Below are positions 12,929 through 24,501 of a stretch of DNA of 64,000 nt, piece by piece; position 1 is the first letter of the stretch; the number at the start of each line of letters is the position of its first letter. The DNA is from Davidsoniella eucalypti. Lineage: Eukaryota; Ascomycota; Sordariomycetes; Microascales; Ceratocystidaceae. The translations under genes and the position numbers were made by a program. The notes under the pieces are model-generated. The model saw nothing but the letters and a program-made list of their open reading frames with translations, did not search any database and was not told where the DNA came from. The DNA lies in the NCBI GenBank assembly GCA_004009845.1, contig RMBW01000008.1:124001-188000 (forward strand), given 5' to 3'.

Positions 12929-14372
12929 TTATGGTATTATCGTCTCGGATTTTTTTGGTTTGTACAGATCTTCCATATCTATATCATCCTCATCCTCCTT
13001 CATACGATGAACTTCAAGGCTGATATCGCGAGATTCTGTATGTTGTGGTGTGATATTTTTGAAGACTCTGATAGTCTGATCGAGCCCACAGCTCACGATA
13101 GTATCACCATAAACATCGACCCATATACACACTCCATCGTGTGCAAGGAAGCGCTGTAGTTCGACCTTAGACTTTACATCCCAGAGAACGATTCCGCCGT
13201 CCTCCGAGGCAGCTGCGATATAAGCAGTCTGGATTTTACGAGGATCTTCGAGCTCGTCATCGCCGGAGAGTATAGGGCCGTTTTTGTGTACTAAAGTGCC
13301 GAATTGACCTCCAAGAGCATACTTTTCGTTGCGATGTCCTTGATATGTTTTCTTGGGTTTACCGGCAACATAATCCCACAAGCGGATGCAGTTGTCGAGA
13401 CTGAATGCCAATACGAAGCGGCCATTTGGGGAGAAACATACGTTTGCTACGGGCGGGTTGTCTTCATGGACAAGTGTTCGTAAACATTGGCCTGTTGTGG
13501 CGTCCCATATACGGCTATAGAGGGATATTGAGTTAGCATCTACCTCTTAACTGGTTTCTAGTGATCATATGTAGGTTCAAGACTCACGTGAGGCCATCGG
13601 TTGAGCAGCTGACTACCAAGGTTCCGTCTGGACTAAAGTCGATTCCCGAGACAGGATCACTATGCGCTGGCAAACTACGCATCAAACGGCCTGCTCTTAC
13701 ATCCCAGAGAAAAACAGCTTCATCATAAGACCCTGAGGCGATAATGTTTCCCTTTGGCGAGAAGGCCAGACAATGTACATAACTATGATGTCCAATCAAG
13801 GGCTCCATGACCCGAAGATTCGCATTTTTCGCACTGGAGCCGCCTTTATTCCGCTGAGCCGCCTGATGCCTAGCTGCGATGACGCCACGGGCCGTCAACA
13901 TGGGACGGCCTGTAACACGATCCCAGAGTCGAATTGCCTTGTCATCCGAGCCGCTTGCTAGAGTCCGACTATCTGGTGCCCAGGCCACACAGTTGACGCC
14001 GGCTAGATGGCCCACCAACGTGTCTGCGTGGGCACCAGTAACGGCGTCCCAGATCTTGAGGGTACCGTCAGCCGACGAGCTGGCAATCCAGGCGCCATCG
14101 GGCGAAATTCGTACTTGGGAGACGGGCTTGGTGTGCCCGCGTAGTATGAATTGGGCTTGGAAGTCGGGGTTCGGCGGTTGGTTGGACGTTGTTGAGGGTG
14201 ATGGGCTGCGGGCTGGTGTTGGTGAAGAGCTGTGGCGGCGACTAGATGAAGTTGACGAGGTGGACGAGGTCCGACGAGTACGGCGGGGCGATGTTGATCG
14301 AGAAGGCGATGGGGAGTAGAAGCGTTTGGATTGAGACCTTGAGGGGTTGCGTGAAGTATCGATGTCGCCCAT
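12929..14372 (-). CDS. WD40-repeat protein, WDR5/Swd3-like (COMPASS subunit candidate)
   Basis: A beta-propeller of the WDR5/Swd3 type. Swd3 is a core subunit of the COMPASS histone H3K4 methyltransferase. Exons (minus strand) are 14372..13588 and 13514..12929, giving 456 residues; the 73-bp intron starts GTGAGT and ends CTATAG, joining DGLT to RIWDATTG. Residues 1 to about 70 are a Ser/Arg/Pro-rich disordered extension. WD repeats then follow: LRGHTKPVSQVRISPDGAW with LKIWD, LVGHLAGVNCVAWAPDSR with IRLWD, LIGHHSYVHCLAFSPKGN with VFLWD, and LPAHSDPVSGIDFSPDGT with RIWD. Further repeats end in IRLWD, IVLWD and TIRVF. The tail is acidic (KEDEDDIDMEDLY). Spacing and motif order favour the WDR5 family, but other WD40 families share the fold, so COMPASS membership is inferred. 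Confidence 0.88.
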
Positions 14373-15858
14373 TATTTGTCTATTGACTTGGTGTATTTTA
14401 CGTTTTCGTGGGATAATATCGTATGAGCCATGCGACAGATGCTGTAAATTGGCAATGATGTTTGCTGAGACAAAAATGCTGACCCGAATGATTAAATTGT
14501 GTATTAGAAGCTCTATATATTAGCAAAAGGAGCGATGCGATCAGTGACAAATTCCCAAATAATAAACAAACTAAAGTAAAAACAAATAGTTATACACAAC
14601 TTAAGCTCTTTCACAAGGTCTAGATAAAATAATGACGTTACACTCAAAAATTACACAAGGCTACTATGCGAGGCTAATGGAAATAATTAGATTTCATAGT
14701 GGCAAGGGTCGGGTATTGTTTTCTTTCAATGAGCTAGCTCCCTTCACATGCTTTATGTTACTTTTCTGACTAATCCACTTAGTATTTCCTATTTTAGACA
14801 CCGCTTTTATATTTGACAGCCCGCCTTTATCAACTTACTTATACAGAAACAAGATAACTAGCCTAAGGGACAACTTTGGTGAAACTAGGAAAAGTAAAAA
14901 TTAAGACTGAATGCAAATATTAAGAGGTAGTAATCGGGTGAGAATATATGTATTCACCAAAAAACTACTCATGACCACGAAAGGTAGAAGAACACTGGCA
15001 CAAAAACAGGCACAGCCACTGCAGAGGGTTGAGGATCATGGAAATCTCTCTTCTTTTTTTCCTTAGTTTTTATTAGTATTTGTATTGGTTTTTCTTTTCT
15101 TTTTTTTGTTTTTGCTTTAGAAGGAGACGTAGGTGTTGCTACTGTAAAAGGGATGGATGCCAGACTAGTCTGAGCAGTCCCGGATACTAGGAACATAGAA
15201 AATTGGTGCCAGAAAACACGGCCTCGCCCGGAGTCGAAAAGGAGCTCTAGACTATAAATAAAATCATCATCATCATTGCGAGGGAGCGACTGAAGGAGGG
15301 GTTATCACAGGTTTGTGTCGGCATAATCAAATGAAGTGTAAAGCACAACACGAGAAGAGAAATGTCGGGCAACTGGAACCTTCAAAGTGAGTGAATCTTG
15401 TATATACATACATAGTGATCCGTTTAAGTAAACCCTTGTAATAGGGTTAATATTATGCTGTTACTTTGAACCTCGGTCTTTGCGGCTAGGATTCCACAAG
15501 TGGTATTGATTTGTTTACAACAGGACAAGCTCATTAACTCATTAAAGCAACTGCATACTGTTTTCTGGAGCCGAAGCTCTTCTTATTTGTAGGCCTTAAA
15601 TGTGATTCTACTCCATGGTCTTTCCGCCATAGCTCCAATCTCGACCATCTAATATCACCATTTTATACACTTTGCAAGCGGCATAAATTTCGATCTATTA
15701 TTATATAGTTGGCCTCAAATCTTGATTCAATCAGACTATATATCGCCATCTGGTTATCCGCAATTTAGGCGACGACGCGCAAATATACTTTTATACAGCA
15801 ATCATCACGATATCTTGTGTTCCATCGAGTCTTAGCACAGGACACAAAGCTTCTTGCG
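14373..15858. other. Divergent promoter region of the WD40 gene and PEX12
   Basis: No convincing gene. AT-rich, with T-rich tracts near 15050-15120. It includes a short segment at 15231-15275 that recurs at 39295-39350 and looks like the tail of a non-LTR retroelement. The last 200 bp form the PEX12 promoter and leader. Confidence 0.6.
15231..15275 (+). repeat. Dispersed repeat copy A (retroelement 3'-tail-like)
   Basis: GAGTCGAAAAGGAGCTCT, then AGACTATAAATAAA, then a short ATC/CAT repeat. The same blocks in the same order occur at 39295-39350. Copy A lacks 12 bp that in copy B lie between two CTCT blocks, as expected from a small deletion between direct repeats. A terminal ATAAATAAA plus simple repeat is typical of fungal non-LTR elements, which is the inferred origin. 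Confidence 0.55.
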
Positions 15859-17226
15859 ATGGAGTTCATGACAGCCCTTCAGGGCCAATTTGACCCTCAC
15901 AAGCCCTCTCTCTTCGAGCTTCTTTCCGAACAACAACTTTCGGCGTTGTTACCACCGACAGTGCGGTATCTCCTTGTCCTTTGCGCACAGCGCTATCCAC
16001 GATACTTCTTGCGCCTTCTCAACTCCTTCGATGAAGTATATGCGCTAGCTATGGTGGTAGTCGAGCGCTTCTACCTCCGAACACGCGGCGGCTCCTTCAC
16101 CGAGAACTTCTACGGACTAAAGCGCGAAAAAGCCACGGCCACCGAGATCCCCCGTGCCGTACTTGGCGCCTCCAGTGCGGCACACGAGGCCCTCAAGCTA
16201 CAGGCCCGCGATGTCTGGACCAATATTGCCGTTTCGGTCGGCATCCCATACCTGAAGCGCCGGCTCGACGAAGACTACGAGATCAATGCGCCGCGCGCCT
16301 TGTTAGGTCTAGCGTATACGCGCATGCCCGACAATCCAACTTTGCGCCAGCGCTTCGTACACTATTACCGCTGGTTCCTGTGCAATATCTATCCTAGCGT
16401 CAACGCTGCTTATTACTTTGCCATGCTCACGTTCAACCTCGCCTATCTTTTCGACCGCTCACGATACCATTCTCCTCTCATGTGGCTCGTGGGAACCCGC
16501 GTGCGGCGCATGGCAGCTTCGGACTACCAAAAACTTGCGCAAAAGGCTGCCGCTGCATCTGCCGCTTCTGTTGCCGCTGCCGGTGGAGATGCAGCCAAGC
16601 AGAGTTTATTAAAGAGAATTACGAGCCCCCGCCGTATTGGTCAGGGCATTCTATCTGGCTTGTCTATGGCATTGCCAGCCAGCATATTTGCGCTCAAGTT
16701 CCTAGAATGGTGGCACGCTTCAGACTTTGCAAAGCAGTTGACCCGAAGTGCTACAGATTCCCTTGAACTGCCACCGCCAGTGTTGCCAATAGTGCGCCGA
16801 TTCCGCGCGCTCAACAGCAAAAAGAGTACCAGTCTCGACGAAGTGCGTAGAAGCTATGACCGACAGGCTGGCGGTAATGATGACGAAGATATCGAAGAGG
16901 AAGAAAAGGATCAGCCAAACCCTGACGATGCGCCTATTGCTAAGGCCTCTTTGTTACCAATCTTTACTGTACGGCCACCGAAAGACTCAGCCCTGTGTCC
17001 TATCTGCGAGCAGCATATCCAAACGGCTACGGCATGCCAGACTGGCATCGTATACTGCTATAGCTGCATTCATAAGTGGCTTGAAGGCGACCATCAACGG
17101 CAAGAAGCCTTTATGCTGGGCGATGGGGGTAGAGAGGGCAAATGGGAGGTTGGCAAGGGTCGCTGTGCCGTAACGGGACGGATGGTGCTAGGTGGAACGG
17201 CAGGTTTACGTAGAATAATAATATAA
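15859..17226 (+). CDS. PEX12: Peroxin-12 (PEX12), peroxisomal RING E3 ligase subunit
   Basis: Integral peroxisomal membrane protein that with PEX2 and PEX10 forms the ubiquitin-ligase/retrotranslocation channel recycling the import receptor PEX5. A single exon encodes 455 residues from ATG 15859 (MEFMTALQGQFDPHKPSLFE, the family signature start). The frame is open upstream, but only from a GTG, so the ATG is preferred. The N-terminal and central parts carry the Pex2/Pex12-type hydrophobic helices, for example VNAAYYFAMLTFNLAYLF. An Ala-rich loop lies near residues 225-245 and an acidic DDEDIEEEEKD stretch near 340-350. The C-terminal RING-like domain begins at CPIC, continues CQTGIVYCYSCIHKWL and ends RCAVTGR. 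As in other PEX12 proteins it has fewer zinc ligands than a canonical RING. High confidence. Confidence 0.95.
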   Translation: MEFMTALQGQFDPHKPSLFELLSEQQLSALLPPTVRYLLVLCAQRYPRYFLRLLNSFDEVYALAMVVVERFYLRTRGGSFTENFYGLKREKATATEIPRAVLGASSAAHEALKLQARDVWTNIAVSVGIPYLKRRLDEDYEINAPRALLGLAYTRMPDNPTLRQRFVHYYRWFLCNIYPSVNAAYYFAMLTFNLAYLFDRSRYHSPLMWLVGTRVRRMAASDYQKLAQKAAAASAASVAAAGGDAAKQSLLKRITSPRRIGQGILSGLSMALPASIFALKFLEWWHASDFAKQLTRSATDSLELPPPVLPIVRRFRALNSKKSTSLDEVRRSYDRQAGGNDDEDIEEEEKDQPNPDDAPIAKASLLPIFTVRPPKDSALCPICEQHIQTATACQTGIVYCYSCIHKWLEGDHQRQEAFMLGDGGREGKWEVGKGRCAVTGRMVLGGTAGLRRIII

Positions 17227-17740
17227 GGGTAAGGGCTCGCTTGGCTTATGCGGACAACGTACAATATGTACATACACGAAGGTTAAAGTAGGACTTAAAC
17301 ATATAGAATCAGACAATGCAAGTTATGTAAACATATTCCAATGTAACTATTCAACGTTCTTGAAATGTCTCCATGTCTTATATTGCGGCCAGGGCAAACT
17401 CTTTTGAAGCTAGGGAGGAACAAACCATATTTGACATTGTCAGTATGTTAGGATGGTGAACTAGACAGGAATGTTAGTCTCGCAGCTAAACAAGTGCCTA
17501 GCACGACGCATTCTTCGCGACAACCAACAACAATACAACCATGATGTTAGTGTGGAAATGGGATCATAACATCGTCAAAATAGTGTATATCTGTCCATGA
17601 CGAACTAGATTTCAAACTTCCATCAGCCCATATTCTCTCCCAAACACAGAGTAGCGAAGTTCCTTTCTTTGCTTTGCCATACTTCATACCGATCTTGGGC
17701 CACCTTCGTTCCAGCTTTCCTTTCTTGCCCAACACCCACC
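17227..17740. other. Intergenic: PEX12 3' flank and GH16 promoter
   Basis: About 0.5 kb with no gene. I looked here for an upstream exon that could give the GH16 protein a signal peptide. I saw no ATG-bearing exon with a good donor. Confidence 0.55.
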
Positions 17741-19276
17741 ATGTCGTACGCGCTATCCGAGTCCTACATTGGGTCTAGCTTCTGGGATGGCTTCTCCATT
17801 GTGAAGCCGATAGCGAGTCCCAGCGGTTCCTGGGCCAGTCATGTCTCTGCAGATACGGCAGAGAAGCTTAATCTTACCCACGTGACAGACTCGGGCTCTG
17901 TGGTGTTGCAGATGGACTACCTCGGCGGATTCAACACCACCGGAGCAAATTCGACGACGGCGTCTGAGTCAACGACCAGCAATAATGGCAAAGGCGATAA
18001 GCGCAAGACGGTCAGAGTGGAGAGTGACCAGACGTACACCAATAGTTTGATTATCGTTGATCTGGAGCATATGCCGGCTCCGATCTGTGGTGGCTTGCCC
18101 AAATGTAAGTTCGGCTTTTACACTATTTATAGCGAACAATTCTAATGCTGCTATAGTTTTTGCCAACGGCGTACACGCCCAGCTTTCGGTTATTGAAAGC
18201 TCCGGTATCGAGAGTACTTCGTCTATGTTGTCGTCCACGTGCGTATACATACACACCCCCTCTAATGTACTAAAGTCAGCCCAATTCTAACAGTTTGAAG
18301 TGTCGGCAAATGTAAGCTTGAAGACGTCCCTGTTCTGTCAAACCAGACATCGTCCGACTGTATGGCCCAGTGTGGCTACGACACAGGTCACTACTACCTT
18401 GGAAACTCGTGGAATGCTGCCAACGGCGGTATCTACGCCATGCTTTGGACACATGGAAACTACACCACTGATAATCAAGACTCGGGGTATGTCGAGCCAG
18501 ATTCGGTCTTCGGTCATGTCAACATATGGGCCTGGCAAAGATCCGATGTTCCAAAGAATGTGGAAAGTAGCGCACCCCATCCGGCGGAATGGGGCAAGCC
18601 TCTCGCTGTATTTGGAGGCAATGACTGCTTCGGAACTGCGTACTACAACAACATGAAGCTAACTTTCGACATGGTATGTGATAGTATATAATCGGTGTAG
18701 TCTCCCTTGTTCATAGCTGTTGCTAACATTAGTATCTAAAGGATATCTGCAGCACCGAGATTGAGAAGTCGTGGGATAAGGGCTGTGCACAGGCTACTAA
18801 CTTGGACTCCTGTGCTGCTTTTGCAACACACAATGCCGCAGCTTTCTCACAGAAGTAAGTCTATATATACATACAATGTTCAACATCTTACTAATACGTT
18901 CTATAGTTACTGGGAAATCAATTATGTCAAGGTTTATGTACCCAATGAGAACAAGCCCACCACAACTTTAGGTGGAACTTCCCTCCCTCTGTCGACTGTC
19001 CCGGGTACATCTCTAGCTCAAAACTCTACTATTCTAAAGGCCACTGGTACATCTTCTTTCACTTGGATTCCCTCTGAGTCTGCCTCAGTAACTAAGGCCA
19101 AGACTGCGAAGAAGAGATCCAAGAACCTCAAAGGCAGAGGTAAGAAGCAGGCTAAGGCGACGGCGGTGGGATCTTATGAGACGGACCGCTGGACTAGAAC
19201 TCTAAAGGCTAAAGCCCAGCAGGTAGCTACTTTCCCGACGACCCTTCCCACTTTCAAGGTAGCTCTGGCTCAGTAA
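17741..19276 (+). CDS. GH16-fold protein with degenerate catalytic motif, no visible signal peptide
   Basis: Related to fungal GH16 endo-1,3(4)-beta-glucanases. Exons are 17741..18104, 18157..18238, 18301..18673, 18742..18854 and 18907..19276, in frame, 433 residues. Family features are YALSESYIGSSFWDGF at the N-terminus, a strand motif SLIIVDLEHMPAPICGG, GGIYAMLWTHGNY, VNIWAWQRSDVP, HPAEWGKPLAVFGG, and the terminal YWEINYVKVYVP strand. Where active enzymes have WPAFW and then E-I-D-x-x-E, this protein reads LPKFF and then Q-L-S-V-I-E. The nucleophile Glu and the Asp are thus replaced and only the acid/base Glu remains. Start is ATG 17741 (CCACC context), which gives no signal peptide. The C-terminal 100 residues are Thr/Ser-rich, then strongly basic (KKRSKNLKGRGKKQ), unlike a secreted or GPI-anchored enzyme. 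Probably a pseudoenzyme; its role is unknown. Confidence 0.85.
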
Positions 19277-19360
19277 TGATAGTCCGATCCTCTATTCTTG
19301 ATAATAAATAGACTTGGTCTACGATAGGATATAGTCATGATAATATATCTTCATGGCGGC

Positions 19361-20501
19361 TTAGAGATAAACGATTTGTGGTTTGTTTGTCATTCTCCCT
19401 GTACTTCCATACATCTGGGCTGCGTTTACCATTAGTGATCCTGTATTATCGTTGACGCCGAGCATAAGCCATCGGAACAGTACAGCATTGATGCCGTAGA
19501 GAATAACCTTGATCATGAGTATCCATGTCCAGTTTGGGATTAGATCTAAGATGGGACCCCGTGGGGATAAAGACATGAGCGTTTCATATGCATTTTGTGC
19601 TTCGTCGAAATACACTCCTTGGCGGCCAGCACCCCAGTGCACATGACCGAATACATGTAGGTTGGGCCGAACACGCCAGACCTCGCGGAGAAGAGATGGA
19701 CAACCTACTTCCAAGTCCATATGTGATTTCTAAAGATATAATATTAGTTAGTCGAGAATAGCGAAGCCTGGCTGGATATCTTACCGGTGGCGTATGCGTC
19801 ACCAAAATGTCAGTCTCGATGGGTACAAGACCATCCCACGGAGCACATTCGGGCTCATACTGAAAACTAAGTGAGAATCAAGAGTTAGTATAGTTGTACT
19901 CTCATTTCTTTCCTGAGGGCACTTTGAGGACGTACGCATTGTTGTCCTCGACTAAAGAAGGCACATCAGGCGCTCCAAAGACCACTAGCCGTCTGCCGCC
20001 ATCGAACTCCAAAGTTACAGCGTCCCTATGAAGATAGACTATTCCAGTCAAATCAAGAGTCTCACCCTTTTCTTTGTCTGACTGCAAGCGTGCCTCTTCA
20101 TCAAAGAAACTATCGTGGTTCCCACAGACGACAACTTTGTATTTATGAGGTAGTCCTCGAAGCCAGTCTAGCTGTGCCTGGATAGCAGCTCGTGAGCCGG
20201 AGGTTACCATATCACCGGCATGGATCAAGAGGTCACCATCTGGAACTTCTACTATACGCTCGTGCGTATCAGATATACAGACGACCTTGATGGCTGGTCC
20301 CTTGCCTCGACGTATATGAGGTGCACCACGCAGACTGAGAAGAATATGGTGAGCTCGGCTAGTCAGATAAGTAAGAGGGGAGGACAGCGCGTGGTCTAAA
20401 AGAGTTGGAGGATTCCATTCGCTACGGCGTCGAAAGCCGTATTTTATGAGGAATCTGTTCACAGATCCTGTCATTTTATCGCCTAAAGAAGTCGATTTCA
20501 T
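19361..20501 (-). CDS. Calcineurin-like metallophosphoesterase (MPPED-like fungal family)
   Basis: Predicted metal-dependent phosphoesterase of unknown substrate. Exons (minus strand) are 20501..19936, 19866..19785 and 19729..19361, 338 residues. Metallophosphatase motifs appear in order: ISDTH (Asp78, His80), GDLLIHAGDM, GNHDSF, THTPPKSHMD after the second intron, and FGHVHWGAG. Together they supply the two-metal site. A hydrophobic stretch near the C-terminus (NWTWILMIKVILYGINAVLF) could be a membrane segment and is common in fungal members. The frame is open upstream of ATG 20501 but contains no earlier ATG. The gene converges on the GH16 gene, with only 84 bp between stop codons. The family is clear; the substrate cannot be told from sequence. 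Confidence 0.9.
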
Positions 20502-21672
20502 AGTACATGAATTTAGGACGTTGTTTATTGTTGTTACATTGTAAATACAGCGAATCAGAAAGCAAGAAGCGCATGCACGTTCTGTTATTCGCTTAGGGTT
20601 ATGAATCAAGGGTTTCTAAACATAGGGCTCGATAGGGTTACAAGCTGATGTCATAATGAAGCTAGTGGTAAGCAGTGAGGAAGCTTGTTTATTGCCGGAT
20701 AGAAGCCGTCTTTGCCGTGTCAGCAGTAAGCAGCATAAGCCATCGCTTAGAGCGGCAGAAGAGGTGGTCGTGTGATATGCAGTTAGGCCGACTATGGATT
20801 AAAATCTACATATCTGTATGACTTAACGAACGAAGAAAAGGTAATGTTTCTGCGAGAAAGATAAAGATACAGGGATAAGAAAACAGAAAACAAACAAGAA
20901 AAAAGAAAGAAAAAAAAAAGAAATGCTAAAACAATAGGAGGAGGGGCAATTAGTTTTAGCTGGTGTTGTTACAGCTTGTTACAGCGTAGAGGCCTGTTGG
21001 ACAGTGTAGAGCCTGCCTTTTCGCCTAAGAGGGTATGCGGCCACTTATGAAGACGCAAGGCAGCCCAATTTATACGAAGGAGGGAAGGAGGACCCGATGG
21101 ATGACGTTGACCCAAGTTTGTGGTGAAGCTGAAGTCGAGGCCAAGCTGGCGAAAATATGTGCCTTTTGAGCTGTGCCAACAGCAAGATCCAAAATGGAAC
21201 AAGTCAGAGACAGTTGGGCTGGCTTTCTGCAGCTTGCCTTACTGATAGTTTAGCCTGGCTTCTTCCGTACAGCGCTGAATGTACCAACCATCTCAGAGAT
21301 CTTTTTATTTAGTCTCTTTACTTCTCTTCAGTTTCTCTTTCTTCCTCCGTCCTCCCAATCCCTGATAACCAAATCTTTTCCTGTTCTTTTTTTGGCTGGT
21401 CGCCTCCCTAGTTCGAGTAGCTCGCTTGCTTGATCGATATTTGCCACCCCTGGACGGGAGCTTTGGTGAGCTTCATTTGCTCTCATTTGCTCCTCCCTGG
21501 GAGCTGCGATTCTTCGATTGGACTTTATTTCCAGCGCCGCTCATTCACTTCTTTCCATTTCCTTCCCTTCCATCTCTCTATTATCTTATAGAGCCACGCT
21601 GATTCGAGCGTCCCGCGAGCCGTCTTTGAATCGAATCGCATCGCCGACGATCGGCTCTATCTTCAGCTTGTG
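20502..21672. other. Divergent promoter of the metallophosphoesterase and anoctamin genes
   Basis: No gene. The anoctamin side (about 21290-21600) is rich in CTTC/CTCC pyrimidine tracts, as usual for leaders of well-expressed fungal genes. A purine-rich AAAGAAA stretch lies at 20875-20925. Confidence 0.6.
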
Positions 21673-24366
21673 ATGATGCCATCGTTTAAGACGTTCTACA
21701 GTGAGGATCCGCCTGAGGGCTACTCCTCCAATCTGGGGTATGACAACTGCCGCGCTCTCGAGCCTCATTTGCTAGCCCGACCCTATCTGGTCTTTTGATA
21801 CCTTCATGCCTTGACGCAAGCATCTCAAGCTAACTGCCTTGTATAATACTAGAGTTGATTATGTGATTGTATACAAGATAGCCGAGTCTGGACCTGGTAA
21901 GTCTCTCGAACAAACCTATCCAGTTTTGCGGCACTGATATCCTAACGTTCCCTCTTATTGCTACAGAAAAGGAAGAGGCTGAGGCAGCCTATATTGAGCT
22001 TATCAAGTTGCTCACTTCCATTGGTCTAGCCACCGAGATACGGCCCGCCGAGACTGGCACACTGCTTGTTTTCGTCAAGGTTGCCTCTGGCCAGCTCTTC
22101 TCCGACCAGGTGTACCGCGCGCGTCTAGCCGATTGGTTGCACGGTGTGCGTACTACAGCACCTAGCCAGGAGCTCGGCGAGTCATTCCGTCAAGAGCGTG
22201 TGACTCCAGCCGAGCGCCTGCGTTTGGTTCATCGTATGCTGGTTAAGCCTCGGAATGAGGGTGGTGCTGGAATTACACCGCAGACCGGCACTTGGCGCTT
22301 TGTCGTCAGTTTGTTCCCGCTACACAACCACGTGCTTAATCGCCGTTGGTTGCAGCGCTTTAGCACGACGTATCTTCTGGAATCTGCAGACCTGGATGAG
22401 ATCCGTGACGAGCTAGGTGAGGGTGTAGCTTACTACTTTGAGTTTATCCAGACATACTTTGTCTTCTTAATCTTTCCAGCTGCGCTTGGTCTAGGAGCCT
22501 GGATGCTTCTTGGCCAGTTCTCCTGGATATACGCAGCCGCTTGCTCTGTGTGGAGCGTTGTCTTCTTTGAATACTGGAAACAGAAAGAAGTAGATCTCGC
22601 TGTGCGCTGGGGCACTCGTGGCGTCTCTAAAATTCAGTTGGACCGTTCACAGTTCCATTTTGATAGAGAAGATATTGACCCCGTGACTGGGGAGCCTATC
22701 AAGATCTACTCGCCTTTCAAGCGTCTGTGTTTCCAGTTGCTCCAGATCCCATTCTCTATGGCCTGTATTGTTGCCCTTGGTGGTCTGATTGTCATGTGTA
22801 ATTCACTTGAAATCTTTATTAATGAAGTTTATGATGGCTCCTTCAAGCTATACTTGGTAAGATATAATGCTATTTCGTTATATATATCCTTTACTTTACT
22901 AACTTCATATGCGTCTCTAGGGCTTACTTCCTACTATCTTGCTGTCAGGCCTTACACCAACCTTCTCTGTAATTTTAACAGCCATGGCTACTAAATTAAC
23001 CAATATGGAGAATTACCGAACTGAGACGGGTGAGTAACATAACGAGGCTACGGTATATCCTCACTTATTACGCTTACTAACAACTTCCCATAGCCCACCA
23101 AGCTGCTCTTATCCAGAAAGAATTCATCCTAAACTTCATGACATCTTACATGGCTGCTTTCTTCACATCTTTTGTGTATACTCCATTTGGTCATGTTATT
23201 GCGCCCTTCCTCACATTTTGGCACCAGGTTGCTAGCACCTTCAGCATGGGCAACCACCAAATCAAGGCCCATGAGTTCCACGTCAATCCCCGCCGTATCA
23301 GCGACCAGATGTTCTTCTTTACTGTCACTGCACAGATTGTGAACCTCGCTACGGAGATCGTTGTGCCATATATTAAGCGCAAGGTCTTTAAGACCGTTAA
23401 GGAATTCAAGCACGAGAAGGAGGTCTCCGAAGTTGAGGGCGAGGATGATAAGTTCATTGCTCGCGTTCAAGCCGAGGCAGAGCTCGAAGTGTATGACGTT
23501 AACGTAGACTATCGCGAGATGGTTATCCAGTACGGTATGTGGATCCCCTTCACAAGTTTATTAGTTTCGGAAATGTATCACGACTTACTAATTCATCTCT
23601 AGGCTACCTTTCACTATTTTCCGTCGCGTGGCCTCTGGCTGCCTGCTGTTTCCTAGTAAACAACTGGATCGAGCTTCGCTCTGATGCCCTCAAAATCGCT
23701 GTCGGTTCTCGTCGTCCTATCCCATGGAGAACCGACAGCATTGGTCCCTGGGTCAATGCTCTTGGCTTCCTGTCATGGCTTGGCAGCATCACTAGCGCCG
23801 CTATCGTCTATCTGTGCAGTGATTCTCTCGATGTTGGTACGGGAGTTACGCCGGCGGCCACTGCTGAAGCTCTAGCTGCTGCTGCCAACGCTACTTCTTT
23901 TGCTCAGTCCCTTGAGAAACCTGCAATCCGGGTTGCTGCTGTAGAGCACTCAGCGGGTTTTACAGCCTGGGGTCTCTTGCTAGTCATTCTTCTTGCGGAA
24001 CATCTTTACCTAGCTATGCAGATCCTAGTCCGTTATGTCATGAGCAAGCTGGATAGCCCCGGTCTACAGAAAGAGCGCAAAGAACGATTCCAAATGAAGA
24101 AGCGTATGCTGCTCTCAACCACCGAGACTACCGAAGGAGCTTCTAGCATTGGAGATGGCGTGCCAGGCATCGAGGAGAGTGAGCGGATCATTCGCAATGA
24201 ACTTGATAAAGATATGGGACGCGCCGAACGCAGAGGCCAGGCGATCCCCGAAGAGCTCTTCTGGCATAAGCACAAGACTATGCTGGAGACTATTGATGCG
24301 GGCAGAGTGATTATCTCCCGCAAACCATCAGTCAAGGGCAAGCGGGCCACGGAGAAGTCTACCTAG
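21673..24366 (+). CDS. Anoctamin/TMEM16 family membrane protein (Ist2-like)
   Basis: Multi-pass membrane protein of the anoctamin family. Fungal members are lipid scramblases or ER-plasma membrane tethers, Ist2 in yeast. Exons are 21673..21737, 21853..21896, 21967..22856, 22921..23029, 23094..23534 and 23603..24366, in frame, 770 residues. The soluble N-terminal domain (VDYVIVYKIAES...) is followed by about ten hydrophobic segments, starting near YYFEFIQTYFVFLIFPAALG. Later segments include FFEYWK (family motif), MACIVALGGLIVMC, GLLPTILLSGLTPTFSVIL, EFILNFMTSYMAAFFTSFVY and GYLSLFSVAWPLAACC. The tail is short (about 120 residues) and ends with basic residues (KPSVKGKRATEK). That could bind plasma-membrane lipids as the Ist2 tail does, but it lacks Ist2's very long linker. 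Two in-frame ATGs (21673, 21676) could serve as start. Confidence 0.93.
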
Positions 24367-24501
24367 GCCTTTATCAGGGCCCTTCAAAAAAGAACAAAAA
24401 AGTATATGAACGAATATACTAACTGCCGTGCTTGGCTTATACGCACGGCTACCATATAATTGAGTTAGGATTCACAACTACTTGAGATATAAAAAAGAGA
24501 A

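Noticed and set aside
15817..15858. Upstream extension of the PEX12 frame
   Set aside because: Contains no ATG; the signature MEFM start at 15859 matches the family.
17669..17740. In-frame extension upstream of the GH16 ATG that could serve as a signal peptide
   Set aside because: No ATG in the extension and no good splice acceptor feeding an upstream ATG exon. Kept only as a reason for caution in the GH16 call.
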